Shown: positions 16,442-25,276, counted from the stretch's first letter. The stretch is DNA of 52,231 nt from Caryophanales bacterium UBA4682 (GCA_002404995.1 DHKY01000008.1:1-52231), one strand, 5' to 3'. Numbers and translations: made by a program. The notes: generated by a model from the letters alone, not told the origin.

Positions 16442-17404
16442 ATGGAAGAAACAAACAAAAAGAAAAACAAAGGAGCAAAGTTCCTTCTTCATAGTGCTCA
16501 AGGCGTAACATTAGGAATCAGCGCTGCGGTTGCCGGTCTTAGCGCAGGAACCATTGCCGTTGCCGAACGATGCTATGACACCATCGTGGATGCCATCGCT
16601 GATCTAAGAAAGCATTTCAAGGCTTCCGTTCTGACCTTACTTCCTTTCCTGCTCGGAGGCATACTCGGAGCACTGTTAGCGTTCTTTGGAATCAAATACG
16701 GATACGATGCCGTTCCCTTTACCATCACGGGTCTATTCGGAGGTTTCATTATCGGCTCACTTCCTGTAGCAATCAGCGAACTGAAGAAAGGAGATAACGC
16801 CAAATCGAAGGCAATCCATGTCATCGGCTTTCTTCTTTGCTTAGGCCTCACTGCCTCTTTAGGCATTGTCACCGCATTAAGGAAGGTAGACCTAACCACT
16901 TACCTGAACTCCCGCGTCTGGTGGAGGTATCTACTCGTCTTGGTAGCAGGATTTGTGGCTGCTGGAGCTTGCGTTATTCCAGGAATATCCGGTTCAAGGT
17001 CCTTAAGGGTCATGGGAAGGTACTATCCGATTATCAACACTTATATCGGAGACGGTTCGATTTTCCACTCGGAAGACAAGACATTCTTAGTCACCGGCTT
17101 AGTTATTCTTTTGCTTCTTGTTGTCGGTGCGGTACTTGGCTTAATTGTCGCCTCAAAGTTCAGGAAGGTAAGGCTGACAAAGCATCGTGTCTCCACCTTC
17201 TACTGTATTCTCGGGTTAATCCTAGGTTCCTTTATCTCTAGGTTCATCAACTCCTCCATTTATCCAAAATACCCGACAAGGAAGGTCTATGACCTTGTCC
17301 TGGGCATCGTCTTATTCTTCCTTGGAGCTGCCCTCACTTTCCTTCTTGTCTTATACGTGGAAAAGAAAAAGAAATCAGCACAAGTAACGAAAAACAGCAA
17401 ATAA
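16442..17404 (+). CDS. DUF368 membrane protein, likely undecaprenyl-phosphate translocase
   Basis: Polytopic membrane protein of 320 residues with about eight to nine hydrophobic helices. It carries the two DUF368 repeats: the first GVTLGISAAVAGLSAGTIAVAE, the second PGISGS followed by a run containing three AGG codons (S-x-SL-x-VMG-x-YYP) that are hydrophobic in the family. DUF368 proteins have been linked to recycling of undecaprenyl phosphate (PopT) in cell wall synthesis. The ATG at 16442 is chosen over 16412 because AGGAG lies eight bases upstream and the upstream ATG overlaps the promoter. A strong terminator follows. Confidence 0.82.
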   Translation: MEETNKKKNKGAKFLLHSAQGVTLGISAAVAGLSAGTIAVAERCYDTIVDAIADLRKHFKASVLTLLPFLLGGILGALLAFFGIKYGYDAVPFTITGLFGGFIIGSLPVAISELKKGDNAKSKAIHVIGFLLCLGLTASLGIVTALRKVDLTTYLNSRVWWRYLLVLVAGFVAAGACVIPGISGSRSLRVMGRYYPIINTYIGDGSIFHSEDKTFLVTGLVILLLLVVGAVLGLIVASKFRKVRLTKHRVSTFYCILGLILGSFISRFINSSIYPKYPTRKVYDLVLGIVLFFLGAALTFLLVLYVEKKKKSAQVTKNSK

Positions 17405-17440
17405 GAAAACAGGATGGCTTAAATGCCATCCTGTTTTTCG
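17404..17440. terminator. Bidirectional terminator between convergent units
   Basis: AACAGGATGGC and GCCATCCTGTT form an 11-base perfect stem with a six-base loop. T-runs occur on both sides when each strand is read, so it can end both the DUF368 gene and pectin operon 1. Confidence 0.92.
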
Positions 17441-17484
17441 TTTATAGATTGTCTTAAGAAAATTAATATTTTTCCGGAAAGAGA

Positions 17485-18321
17485 TTATCGGAGATCAGAA
17501 GTTTCGATATTGTCCCTGTCATCAAAGTCTTGATTCTCGCCGCACCTTGCCCAGATGAAGGTATAGGCTTTGGTTCCGCATCCAGCATGGATGGACCAGG
17601 ACGGGGAGATAACAGCCTGTTCATTATGGATAAACAAATGACGGGTCTCTTCCTTAGGTCCCCTGAAATGGACAACGGCTTCTTTCGGATCAATATCGAA
17701 ATACAGATAGACTTCCCTTCTTCTTGCATGGGTGTGACAAGGCCTTGTGTTCCAGACGGAGCCCTCCTCGAGATGGGTTAGTCCCATCGAAAGCTGGCAG
17801 GTCTTGACGTTCTCCGGAATGATGAAACGGTTGATGGTCCGGACATTGCACTCTTCTTGTTTTCCGCAATGACGATGGTCTGCCTTTTCAAGCGGAATGT
17901 AAACGGTCGGATAAGAGGTATGAGCAGGTGCAGAAGCCAGATAGAACTTGGCCGGTGCTTCCTTATCAAGGGAACGGAAAGAGACGACTTTGGTTCCTCT
18001 TGAAACATATAAAGCATCAAAATGATGAAGCGGATATTCTTTTCCGTCAAGCGTCACGATGCCCTCTCCGCCGATATTGATGATTCCCCTCTCGCGTCGA
18101 TCAAGGAAATGCTCGGCACGGAGTTCCGGAGCAGAAGAAAGAACAACTTCCTTGTCCATTGGAATGACTCCACCGACAATGATTCGGTCAATATAAGAAT
18201 AAGTCCTGTGGATATCATCGACGCCAAAGACATCTTCGATCAGATATTCTTTACGAAGGCGTTCCGTATCGTAATGCTTATAATCTTCCCTAGAAGAATA
18301 GTCACGAGTAACAAGTTTCAT
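17485..18321 (-). CDS. kduI: 5-dehydro-4-deoxy-D-glucuronate isomerase KduI
   Basis: Cupin isomerase of 278 residues converting 5-keto-4-deoxyuronate to 3-deoxy-D-glycero-2,5-hexodiulosonate, the step after release of unsaturated uronate. The zinc-site region is PCHTHARR followed by EVYLYFD, and the C-terminus has HNEQAVISPSWSIHAG and FDDRDNIETSDL. It supplies the cleanest evidence for the code: the codons AGA AGA AGG (17716-17724, minus strand) stand where KduI proteins have R-R-M, and FIWA-x-CGENQ has AGG where the family has Met. It is the last gene of operon 1. The product is passed to KduD, encoded in operon 2. Confidence 0.96.
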   Translation of the reverse strand: MKLVTRDYSSREDYKHYDTERLRKEYLIEDVFGVDDIHRTYSYIDRIIVGGVIPMDKEVVLSSAPELRAEHFLDRRERGIINIGGEGIVTLDGKEYPLHHFDALYVSRGTKVVSFRSLDKEAPAKFYLASAPAHTSYPTVYIPLEKADHRHCGKQEECNVRTINRFIIPENVKTCQLSMGLTHLEEGSVWNTRPCHTHARRREVYLYFDIDPKEAVVHFRGPKEETRHLFIHNEQAVISPSWSIHAGCGTKAYTFIWARCGENQDFDDRDNIETSDLR

Positions 18322-18341
18322 ATTTTTCCTTTCTATTCGTA

Positions 18342-19022
18342 TTATCTTACAAACAGTTCCGGGCGTTCTTTCTTGACCTTATCAAGGCCGATCCTTCCGG
18401 AATAATTATGCTTGGCAACCACATCTCTCAATTTCGACCTGTCATTGTCTTTCAGAACATCGTAGATAGCCTTATGGTTCAGATAGAAGCTTTCGAGTTC
18501 CGGATTATCTCGTAGGAAGGTAAGAAAACGGTAGCGCCTGAAGGTCGGATGCTTCGTGTTCAGCCATTCGAGCACACTGGATTTCTTTGCCTTGGCATAT
18601 AGGAAGGCATGGAAGTGGTTATCCAAATCGAAGTAGCTATTGGCAAAGGAGAGCTTCTCCCCCTTGGCCTTTTCATAGGACCTATGTTTCCTTTTCGCAA
18701 GGTCCCCATCCAGGTAGAGGAAATCGGAAGCAGTCCTCTTGCCCCTTACCGAGGTAAGGATCTGGAGTTCTATCGAAGCACGGATAAACCTCCTGTCATC
18801 CCTGTCTCTAAGGTTAATCGGAGTTACAAAGGAGCCCGATTGGGAACGGACTTCAAGAAGCCCGTCCTGTTCCAACGCTTTGAAGATATCCCGGATTGGA
18901 GTCCGCGAAAGATGGTATTTACCGGCAATTTCCGTCTCAGCTAGCTTACAGCCAGGAAGATATTTCCTGGTTACAATATCGTTCTCAAGTTCCTCCCAGA
19001 TGACCTGGCTTTCTTTCGTCAT
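18342..19022 (-). CDS. GntR-family (FCD-type) transcription regulator
   Basis: DNA-binding regulator of 226 residues. The N-terminal winged helix has LENDIVTRKYLPGCKL, AETEIAGKYHLSRTPIRD and LEQDGLLEV, diagnostic of GntR. The helical C-terminal part is of the FCD size with metal-type histidines (NHFHAF). It overlaps kdgA by four bases and lies inside the uronate operon. FCD regulators of hexuronate genes commonly sense uronates or KDG-pathway intermediates. The palindrome CTTGTATACAAG before both pectin operons fits a GntR-FCD operator, so this protein is the natural candidate and would be autoregulated. Ligand and target are inferred. Confidence 0.87.
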   Translation of the reverse strand: MTKESQVIWEELENDIVTRKYLPGCKLAETEIAGKYHLSRTPIRDIFKALEQDGLLEVRSQSGSFVTPINLRDRDDRRFIRASIELQILTSVRGKRTASDFLYLDGDLAKRKHRSYEKAKGEKLSFANSYFDLDNHFHAFLYAKAKKSSVLEWLNTKHPTFRRYRFLTFLRDNPELESFYLNHKAIYDVLKDNDRSKLRDVVAKHNYSGRIGLDKVKKERPELFVR

Positions 19023-19654
19023 GCCTTACGGGCTTCCTTGACAGCATCAACGAAGGCTTTGCTGCGTTTGGAGATTTCCTCATAATCACCGGTTTTCGCA
19101 GGAGCTGTCAGATAGCCGCCGGCAGAGACGGCACTTGCACCACACTTGATCCAGTCCTTGACATTTTCTAAGGAGACACCGCCGGAAGGAAGGAAAGAGG
19201 CCTGAGGAAGAGGTCCGTGCAAGGCTTTGAGATATTCCGGTCCAGGGAGTGAACCGGGGAAGATCTTGATCAGATCCGAGCCGGCTTTCCTTGCTGCTAT
19301 GACTTCCGTCGGAGTCCTGCATCCAGGAATATAGGGAATCTGATATAGGTTGCAGATTTCTGCGACTTTGGAATCGAAAGCAGGGGAGACAATGAACTTA
19401 GCACCCTTTAGGATTGCATAACGGCAGGAGACTTCGTCTAAGACAGTTCCGGCACCGACAATAGCATCCTTGTCCTTGCTCCTTTCCTTGATGACTTCTT
19501 CCGCACCAGGAACGGTGAAAGTGACTTCAAGTCCTTTGATTCCGCCTTTCAAGACTGCCTTGCACCTCTTAACGGCATCGTTTGGGTTTTCGGCGCGAAT
19601 AACGGCAACCACTCCGCTTTCAAGCAGTTCAGATAAGATTTCAAATTTCTTCAT
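19019..19654 (-). CDS. kdgA: KDPG aldolase KdgA
   Basis: Class I aldolase of 211 residues cleaving 2-keto-3-deoxy-6-phosphogluconate to pyruvate and glyceraldehyde 3-phosphate, the last step of the pathway. Motifs are VVAVIRAENP, GLEVTFTVPGAEE (catalytic Glu), GAGTVLDE, KFIVSPAFD (Schiff-base lysine in this segment), PGC-x-TPTE with x coded by AGG (Met in the family), and KIFPGSLPGPEYLKALHGPLP. AGGAGG lies nine bases before the ATG, inside the end of the upstream gene, which it overlaps by 14 bases. Confidence 0.95.
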   Translation of the reverse strand: MKKFEILSELLESGVVAVIRAENPNDAVKRCKAVLKGGIKGLEVTFTVPGAEEVIKERSKDKDAIVGAGTVLDEVSCRYAILKGAKFIVSPAFDSKVAEICNLYQIPYIPGCRTPTEVIAARKAGSDLIKIFPGSLPGPEYLKALHGPLPQASFLPSGGVSLENVKDWIKCGASAVSAGGYLTAPAKTGDYEEISKRSKAFVDAVKEARKA

Positions 19655-20201
19655 TCAAGGTATCCTCCTTTTTAAGATACGAATCAATTAGATTGTAGAC
19701 AAACCTTCGATCGGCAAACAGCAATAGGCTCCTCCCGGTCTTTTCCTTGAATAGGTTGATGCGATAAATAACCGTATTACGATGGATAAACAGAGGAAGA
19801 GAAGAAAGAATCGGAGAATCGTTATAATACCTGTAGGAAAGAACCGTTTTGAGGACATCTCTGTCCCTATCCTGAATCAAGGAATAGAAAGAAGAATATT
19901 CCTTCTTGTCGTTCCTCAAGGAAAAGAGAGGAATGACTGTATTATTATCGCATTTCTGCAGGTATTCTGCATAGAGAGAAAACTCGTTCGATGGAACTAA
20001 AAGCGCTTTGATATCGTGTCCGATGTCTTCACAGAGGGCTGGGAAGCTTGTGGCAAAGACCGCATAATCACGTTCATCCTCGAAAGAAACAGAATCCCCT
20101 TCGAAAACGGCATCTTTGACAAGCAGATGGACAGCCTTTTCCACCTTCTCTCTGTCGGAAGGTTCAGAGAAGGATAACAAAACCCGGATTCTATTCATCA
20201 T
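19641..20201 (-). CDS. Small PucR/CdaR-type HTH regulator
   Basis: Protein of 186 residues. The last 70 residues contain DVLKTVLSYRYYNDSPILSS and LFIHRNTVIYRINLFKEKTG, the signature of the PucR C-terminal helix-turn-helix as in CdaR. The N-terminal 110 residues are not recognised. CdaR regulators respond to sugar acids such as glycerate, so a second uronate-linked regulator in the same operon is plausible. It is half the usual length of CdaR, lacking the N-terminal sugar-diacid domain. Tight overlaps with GH28 and kdgA indicate co-translation. Confidence 0.7.
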   Translation of the reverse strand: MMNRIRVLLSFSEPSDREKVEKAVHLLVKDAVFEGDSVSFEDERDYAVFATSFPALCEDIGHDIKALLVPSNEFSLYAEYLQKCDNNTVIPLFSLRNDKKEYSSFYSLIQDRDRDVLKTVLSYRYYNDSPILSSLPLFIHRNTVIYRINLFKEKTGRSLLLFADRRFVYNLIDSYLKKEDTLNEEI

Positions 20202-21732
20202 CTTTGAAAGAAAGGACCTGATTCAAGGAAACTCTCTTTCCCTCCATTCCTATCGTCTTGACGTTTTCAAGGCTGACCGATTCGACGTTATAGAAGACAA
20301 AGCCTTGTTTCTTCCTCTTCTCGATATCGCACAGCCTCGCCGGGAAGCCTTCTTTTGCATCTTCCTTCCTAGCGAAAGAAGAATCCTTGATGGTAATGGA
20401 TTTGATTTTCTGCTCCGGCAGTCCGTAGAAGAAGCCAAAGGCGACTTCGCAGTCATCGGCATGAATATTCTGGAACAGGAAGGAGCCGAGATAAGGTGTC
20501 CTTTCGCTGACTGGATGCGGATTCTTGTCCTGAACAGAGAAGTCTTTTCCATCCGGGTCACAGAAATAGAACCTGTTCCTGACAAGGGGAGTCAGGACAT
20601 GATGCATAATAATGTCCTTGAACACTATCTGATCCCTGACGGACTCTTTTCCGCGTCCCCGTCTCGTCTTGATTCTTAGACCGCGGTCGGTATCTTCAAA
20701 AAGACATCGTTCGACCTGAATGTCCTTGATTCCATAGGCAGCTTCAGAGCCTAGGACGATCGCGCCATGTCCGTTTTTCCTATAACAGTTGCGAATCAGG
20801 CAATTTGATAATGGGGTCTTCCTCTCCCTGGCCAGATTCCGTTTGTCGCTTTTCAAGGCAATGCAGTCATCTCCGACCGAGAAGCGGATACCTAAGATTT
20901 CGATATCACTGCAGGCTTCCGGATCCCTGCCATCGGTATTTGGGGCATCTTTAGGGTTTTCGATATAAAGATTCAGGAAGGACATCTTTTTGCTAAGAAA
21001 AGGATGGATGGTCCAAGCTGGGGAATTCTTAAAGGTCAAGCCGATGACCTGGATATTCTCGCTTCCATAGGTATAAAAAAGAGAAGGGCGTCCATAGGGA
21101 AGTTTTTTCACGTCATGCCAGAATTCATCCGATTTATCGGCCATTCCATCGATTGTTCCTTCTCCGACAAGGGTCACATTCTTTGCGTAGATCCTGTTCA
21201 TAAGAGAAGGCTTTGAAACAAAAAAGTCACCTTCCCAGCTTTGGCAGGGAAGTCTCCGTTGGTCTTGGATATCGTATCGCTCTTTTGGTAACAAAGGATA
21301 ATCCTTCGCATTTGGATTTCCGTATAAAACTGTTCCTTTTGGAATCAATAGAGTCCTCTCGGAATGGAGCATCAAAGAAGTCACATGATACTCTTTTTCG
21401 TCAAGGACCAGCCTTCCGTCTTTGGGTGTATAGGCAACTGCAAGGCTAAGACGAAGAGTATCATCCTGCTTAGGATCCTCTTTCACAAAGTCAGAAGCAT
21501 AGAGAATACTGGTAACTGCTTTTGTTTTGAATACAATCTCTTCTTTCTCAATCGAAAGCTTATATTCTCTAGCTGGTTCTAATCCGAAGATAGTAAAGAC
21601 ATTTTCGTTTGTCTTCAAAACTTCTTTTCCGTCTAGGAAAACCTTCCGTTCTTTTTCGGAGAAAAAAGGGGTTTGGTCATCGGTTTCGATGGTCAGGGAA
21701 ACAGGAGTAACCTGTACGATGCGATATTTCAT
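20191..21732 (-). CDS. GH28 polygalacturonase, cytoplasmic exo-type
   Basis: Glycoside hydrolase family 28, 513 residues. Catalytic motifs are NTDG (three Asp in total with GDD), FSVGDDCIALKS, GHGAIVLGSE and LRIKTRRGRG (the RIK substrate-binding motif). The N-terminus carries a fibronectin-like strand region but no signal peptide, so it acts in the cytoplasm. Its layout, including VRNRFYFCDPDGK near the C-terminus, is that of exo-polygalacturonases that release galacturonate from oligomers. It probably trims imported oligogalacturonides. AAGGAG precedes the ATG, which overlaps the upstream stop by four bases. Confidence 0.93.
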   Translation of the reverse strand: MKYRIVQVTPVSLTIETDDQTPFFSEKERKVFLDGKEVLKTNENVFTIFGLEPAREYKLSIEKEEIVFKTKAVTSILYASDFVKEDPKQDDTLRLSLAVAYTPKDGRLVLDEKEYHVTSLMLHSERTLLIPKGTVLYGNPNAKDYPLLPKERYDIQDQRRLPCQSWEGDFFVSKPSLMNRIYAKNVTLVGEGTIDGMADKSDEFWHDVKKLPYGRPSLFYTYGSENIQVIGLTFKNSPAWTIHPFLSKKMSFLNLYIENPKDAPNTDGRDPEACSDIEILGIRFSVGDDCIALKSDKRNLARERKTPLSNCLIRNCYRKNGHGAIVLGSEAAYGIKDIQVERCLFEDTDRGLRIKTRRGRGKESVRDQIVFKDIIMHHVLTPLVRNRFYFCDPDGKDFSVQDKNPHPVSERTPYLGSFLFQNIHADDCEVAFGFFYGLPEQKIKSITIKDSSFARKEDAKEGFPARLCDIEKRKKQGFVFYNVESVSLENVKTIGMEGKRVSLNQVLSFKDDE

Positions 21733-22289
21733 TCGGTCTCCTTTCCTTTAATTAGACGTACGATAACATTTTTGATGAAGAGGAAGATTCCATCGACAAG
21801 AAACATAACAAGCGCAAACGAGAAGGGTTCCCGGAAGAAATAAGTATAGGGATAGTAGGATGCAATAAAGAGATACAGCTTCAAGCAGATCAGCCAGGAA
21901 AGGAAACCCACAAGGAAGCCGTAGACAATATTGATGAAGAAGGAATAGATATGCTTTCCACGGCACATCCAGTAATACTGTCCCTCTTTATCGTAAATCT
22001 GTATGGTGTCCAAAATCGGGTAGACAAGGAAATCGTTGAAAGCACCAAGGGCAAAAGAGGAAATAATCCTTAAATACAGGGAATTCTTATCCGTCAGTTC
22101 AGCAAAGAGACTTCCAAGGCCCATCTGAAAGAGAAAATAATTGAGTCCGAAGAACCAATATTTAATCAACAAGGCTTTGACCGGATAGGGAACACGGGCA
22201 AGGAAACTTCGGTTTCCTTTTAGCCTCTTTCTTTCTTCTTTTGACAGAGATACCTGTTCTTTCTTTGTTTCCGGCTTTTCTTGTTTCAT
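21729..22289 (-). CDS. Orphan membrane protein in pectin operon
   Basis: Unrecognised 186-residue protein. A charged cytoplasmic N-terminus (about 35 residues, Lys/Glu-rich) is followed by about four hydrophobic helices. The loop DTIQIYDKEGQYYWMCRGKHI lies between the second and third helices. It is one of several membrane proteins found only in the context of the ABC importer here, and its stop overlaps the GH28 start. A role in uptake or in anchoring the importer is only a guess from position. Confidence 0.5.
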   Translation of the reverse strand: MKQEKPETKKEQVSLSKEERKRLKGNRSFLARVPYPVKALLIKYWFFGLNYFLFQMGLGSLFAELTDKNSLYLRIISSFALGAFNDFLVYPILDTIQIYDKEGQYYWMCRGKHIYSFFINIVYGFLVGFLSWLICLKLYLFIASYYPYTYFFREPFSFALVMFLVDGIFLFIKNVIVRLIKGKETE

Positions 22290-22316
22290 CTTGGTTGCTG
22301 TCCTTTAGGGAATATT

Positions 22317-22973
22317 CTACGCTTCTTTCTTTTTCCGGTGCAGATGGAGTTTCTTGAAGAACGGTTGGAGGATAGGGGCTAAGAAAGCCAAGCCATAAGT
22401 CACAAGAAGGAAAATAATGTGGGTAATCGTCAAGGATTTGGACTTTGCGACATAACCAGCTTCGTCCTTGATGGCATTGAGATCATTGTAGAGACCGGAT
22501 TCAATATTGATATCGTTGACATGAAGGAAATCCAGGAGAAGAGACAAGGCGGTAATCAAAGTGAAAATAGAGAAGAAAAGAAGGAAACGTTTCTTACTTG
22601 CTTTCCGGGAAGATGCATTCAAATAAACAAGGACGCTCCTAAACGAAGCCACGACATTGATAAAGAAGAGAATCGCGTTCCTCTTATAATTCGAAAGGAT
22701 AACGATTGCATTGACATGGGTCGGAATATTGAAGGTGAACAACCTACAAGTTATACAGGAAAGAATCAAAGGAATGATAGCAATATGGTTCTTCAAACGG
22801 ATAAAAGTACGGGTGACAAAAAGTTTGAACGGGCTCTGTGCCCTTGCCTTGCTTAAATCCTCTTCATCATCGCTGACCGCGTTCAGCCCAGACCTTTCGA
22901 TACCGGAATCAGCATCGCTCTTAAAGCCTAAAGAGGCGGACTTTGTCTTTTCTTCTTTTTTGTTTTCTTCCAT
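22317..22973 (-). CDS. Orphan membrane protein in pectin operon
   Basis: Unrecognised 218-residue protein with an acidic Ser-rich N-terminal tail of about 45 residues and about five hydrophobic helices. Several AGG codons fall inside the helices (for example CITC-x-LFTFNIP), where Met makes sense and Arg would not. AGGAGG is placed eight bases before the ATG. It sits between MsmK and another membrane protein in operon 1. No function can be assigned. Confidence 0.5.
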   Translation of the reverse strand: MEENKKEEKTKSASLGFKSDADSGIERSGLNAVSDDEEDLSKARAQSPFKLFVTRTFIRLKNHIAIIPLILSCITCRLFTFNIPTHVNAIVILSNYKRNAILFFINVVASFRSVLVYLNASSRKASKKRFLLFFSIFTLITALSLLLDFLHVNDINIESGLYNDLNAIKDEAGYVAKSKSLTITHIIFLLVTYGLAFLAPILQPFFKKLHLHRKKKEA

Positions 22974-22984
22974 GGTACTGCCTC

Positions 22985-24064
22985 CTATTCTTCTTTAACA
23001 GCTTTGCCGTCCCTGAAGTCGAAGAAACAGATCTTATCATCCCGGAGAGAGACTTCAATGACCTGCTTAGGCTCGAACTCCAGCCAGCCTGGCATTTTCC
23101 TGATAGTCTTGTATCCATAGAAAGTACCATGGATCAAAGAGTTCCTTCCAAGATGCTCAACGACATCTACCGTGAAAGGATGAGGATTTTTTCCACCAAG
23201 AACAAAGTTCTCGGGACGGATTGCCATGAGTATTGGTTCATTTTCGTATTGACGGATGCCGTTTTTCCTGCGTTCCGGAATCTCTTCAACCAATCCGTCT
23301 TTTCCGACAAACTGGCCATTGACGATTTTACCATCAAAGAAATCCATGCTCGGATTTCCAATGAAGTATCCGACAAAGGCATTGGCAGGATGGTGATAGA
23401 CTTCATATGGTGTGCCAATCTGCTGGACCTTGCCCATGCTCCTGACAACAATACGGTCGGCAAGAGTCAAAGCCTCGGTCTGGTCGTGAGTAACATAAAT
23501 CCTGGTCGCTCCAAGCTTATGATGCAGAAGCTTGATTTCTCTTCGCATGGAAGAGCGGAGCTTTGCATCCAAGTTGGAAAGAGGTTCATCAAAAAGAAAG
23601 ACTTTCGGATTGCGTACGATAGCTCGTCCCATCGCAACACGCTGACGCTGTCCACCGGACAATTCTCCCGGCTTCTTATTCAACTGCTGTTCCAGTCCTA
23701 AGATCTTCGCAGCATGCCTGACTTTTTCGTGAACGATTTCTGGCTGTGTTTTTCTTAAGGTCAGGGAGAAAGCCCTGTTTTCATAGACAGTCCTGTTTCC
23801 ATAAAGTGCATAATTCTGGAAAACCATGGCAATGTCACGGTCTTTGGCGGCCAGAGTCGTCACATCTTTTCCGTCGATAATCAGATGGCCGGAAGAAATA
23901 TCTTCAAGTCCCGCCACCCTGCGAAGAGTCGTGCTCTTTCCGCATCCGGAGGGACCGACAAGAACGATGAACTCTCCGTCTTTGATATCAAGATTGAAAT
24001 CTTCGACGGCCTGGACTCCTCCGTCATAGATTTTCTTTAAATGCTGTAACTGTAAGTCTGCCAT
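22985..24064 (-). CDS. Sugar ABC transporter ATPase, MsmK/UgpC type
   Basis: ATPase of 359 residues for CUT1-type sugar importers. Walker A GPSGCGKSTT, Q-loop VFQNYALYG, signature LSGGQRQRVAMGRA, Walker B VFLFDEP, H-loop YVTHDQTEALTLADR and a C-terminal TOBE domain with MAIRPENF. After Walker A the codons CGC AGG stand where MsmK has L-R-M-V, and GN-x-TVYEN-x-AF has AGG at both family Met positions. CUT1 permeases of the Lpl/Ytc type usually lack their own ATPase, so this one should energise the importer in the same operon. Confidence 0.93.
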   Translation of the reverse strand: MADLQLQHLKKIYDGGVQAVEDFNLDIKDGEFIVLVGPSGCGKSTTLRRVAGLEDISSGHLIIDGKDVTTLAAKDRDIAMVFQNYALYGNRTVYENRAFSLTLRKTQPEIVHEKVRHAAKILGLEQQLNKKPGELSGGQRQRVAMGRAIVRNPKVFLFDEPLSNLDAKLRSSMRREIKLLHHKLGATRIYVTHDQTEALTLADRIVVRSMGKVQQIGTPYEVYHHPANAFVGYFIGNPSMDFFDGKIVNGQFVGKDGLVEEIPERRKNGIRQYENEPILMAIRPENFVLGGKNPHPFTVDVVEHLGRNSLIHGTFYGYKTIRKMPGWLEFEPKQVIEVSLRDDKICFFDFRDGKAVKEE

Positions 24065-24066
24065 AG

Positions 24067-24627
24067 TTAGTTGCCTTTCTCGTTTTCAATCGGTTTGACG
24101 GTTTTCAGATAGGCACGAAGAGATTTTCCACGGAAGAAAGTCAATAATCCGGCAAGAATCAGGAATGCACCAGCACAGATATAGAAAGACCTGACGCAGG
24201 AATAAATGCTTCCAGACCTGATGCCTGCCTTAAGAAGGCTCAAAGGAAAGAAGAAAACACGGACAATATTGAAGATTCCCCTAAGGATAGCAAGGATGGA
24301 TCCGCTCTTGGAGTAGTTCTTCCTCTGGATAGAGGAAGTCAGCCTGAAAAGCAGAAGAAGAATATTGATTAACACATCGATCCCGGTGATGGCACCAGAT
24401 GTCCTCTCTTTTCCGAATAAGGTAATCGCCGTTTCGTTGATGGACGTTCCCGAATAACTGACCGCAAAGCCAAGGCAAAGGAAGGCACACGCTATAAAAC
24501 CGAAATTGTAGCAGACCTTATTCGGACGATAACGGAGCCTATCGAGCTGGATGCCTTTTGGAAGAAAGTAATCCTTGACGCGATCCTGGAAGCTTTTCTT
24601 GGAATTGTTGTTCCTGTTCTCACTCAT
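24067..24627 (-). CDS. Orphan membrane protein in pectin operon
   Basis: Unrecognised 186-residue protein with about four hydrophobic helices. The N-terminal 35 residues are basic and cytoplasmic, and the C-terminal tail follows the last helix. AGGAGG precedes the ATG, which overlaps the stop of the next upstream gene by four bases, and only two bases separate its stop from msmK. Tight coupling to another membrane protein suggests the two form a complex. Confidence 0.5.
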   Translation of the reverse strand: MSENRNNNSKKSFQDRVKDYFLPKGIQLDRLRYRPNKVCYNFGFIACAFLCLGFAVSYSGTSINETAITLFGKERTSGAITGIDVLINILLLLFRLTSSIQRKNYSKSGSILAILRGIFNIVRVFFFPLSLLKAGIRSGSIYSCVRSFYICAGAFLILAGLLTFFRGKSLRAYLKTVKPIENEKGN

Positions 24628-25226
24628 TTGGATTCTTCCTCCTTTCCTTTTCCATCAGCAACATAAGTAACCGGATTCTTCACGCCGATTTTTTTATTGT
24701 TCTCGTAACGGACACGACCCTTGATTTTATCGACTAACACGATAACGGAGACTGCCGCAAGCACAAACAGAAGAATCGCAAGGAGATAGCCAAGGATAAA
24801 AACAGCAGGATGTGGATTAATCTTTATGGAAAGGGAATGATCCACGAAATAGGTATTCCTTTCTTCAAAAGGAAGAAGCTGATAATAAGCCGAATAGAGA
24901 ATCGTCCCTTTCAGAAGGAAAATACCGGATAGAACAGACAGAACAATCAGGATACCGAACCAGGTAAAGTTGGAAACATAATAAACAAGGCGGGTATGAC
25001 ATCTCCTAACCCTGTAAAAGGCACCAAGAAGCAATCCGAGAATAGAAAGAATCCTGAAAAGATTGTTGTATGGTTGAATCGGTTTATAGAAATTTTTCCT
25101 GGATTCATAGTATTTGCAAGGTGCAGCTGCCGTTCCCCTGCCAAGGGCAAAGACAGCAAAAAGAGCATAGGCACCAAGGGTGATAAACCCGAAATACTTC
25201 TGGAGGAATGTTTCAATTTTCTTCAT
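24624..25226 (-). CDS. Orphan membrane protein in pectin operon
   Basis: Unrecognised protein of about 200 residues with about four hydrophobic helices and a conserved-looking loop FYKPIQPYNNLF after the first. A long cytoplasmic C-terminal tail is Lys/Glu-rich. The ATG at 25226 is preferred over the one at 25247 because AGAGGG lies about 10 bases upstream. The gene follows the solute-binding protein gene across a GAAA hairpin. Function is unknown. Confidence 0.5.
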   Translation of the reverse strand: MKKIETFLQKYFGFITLGAYALFAVFALGRGTAAAPCKYYESRKNFYKPIQPYNNLFRILSILGLLLGAFYRVRRCHTRLVYYVSNFTWFGILIVLSVLSGIFLLKGTILYSAYYQLLPFEERNTYFVDHSLSIKINPHPAVFILGYLLAILLFVLAAVSVIVLVDKIKGRVRYENNKKIGVKNPVTYVADGKGKEEESK

Positions 25227-25256
25227 GGTCAGTAACCCTCTTTTCATAAAGAGCAG

Positions 25257-25276
25257 GGGGATGGTTTCCCATCCCC
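25257..25276 (-). other. Intra-operon GAAA-capped hairpin
   Basis: On the minus strand GGGGATGG and CCATCCCC form a perfect eight-base stem closed by a GAAA tetraloop. No T-run follows, so it is not a classical terminator. It lies between the abundant binding-protein gene and the downstream membrane genes, the usual place for an RNA-stabilising stem that raises binding-protein levels. Confidence 0.75.
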
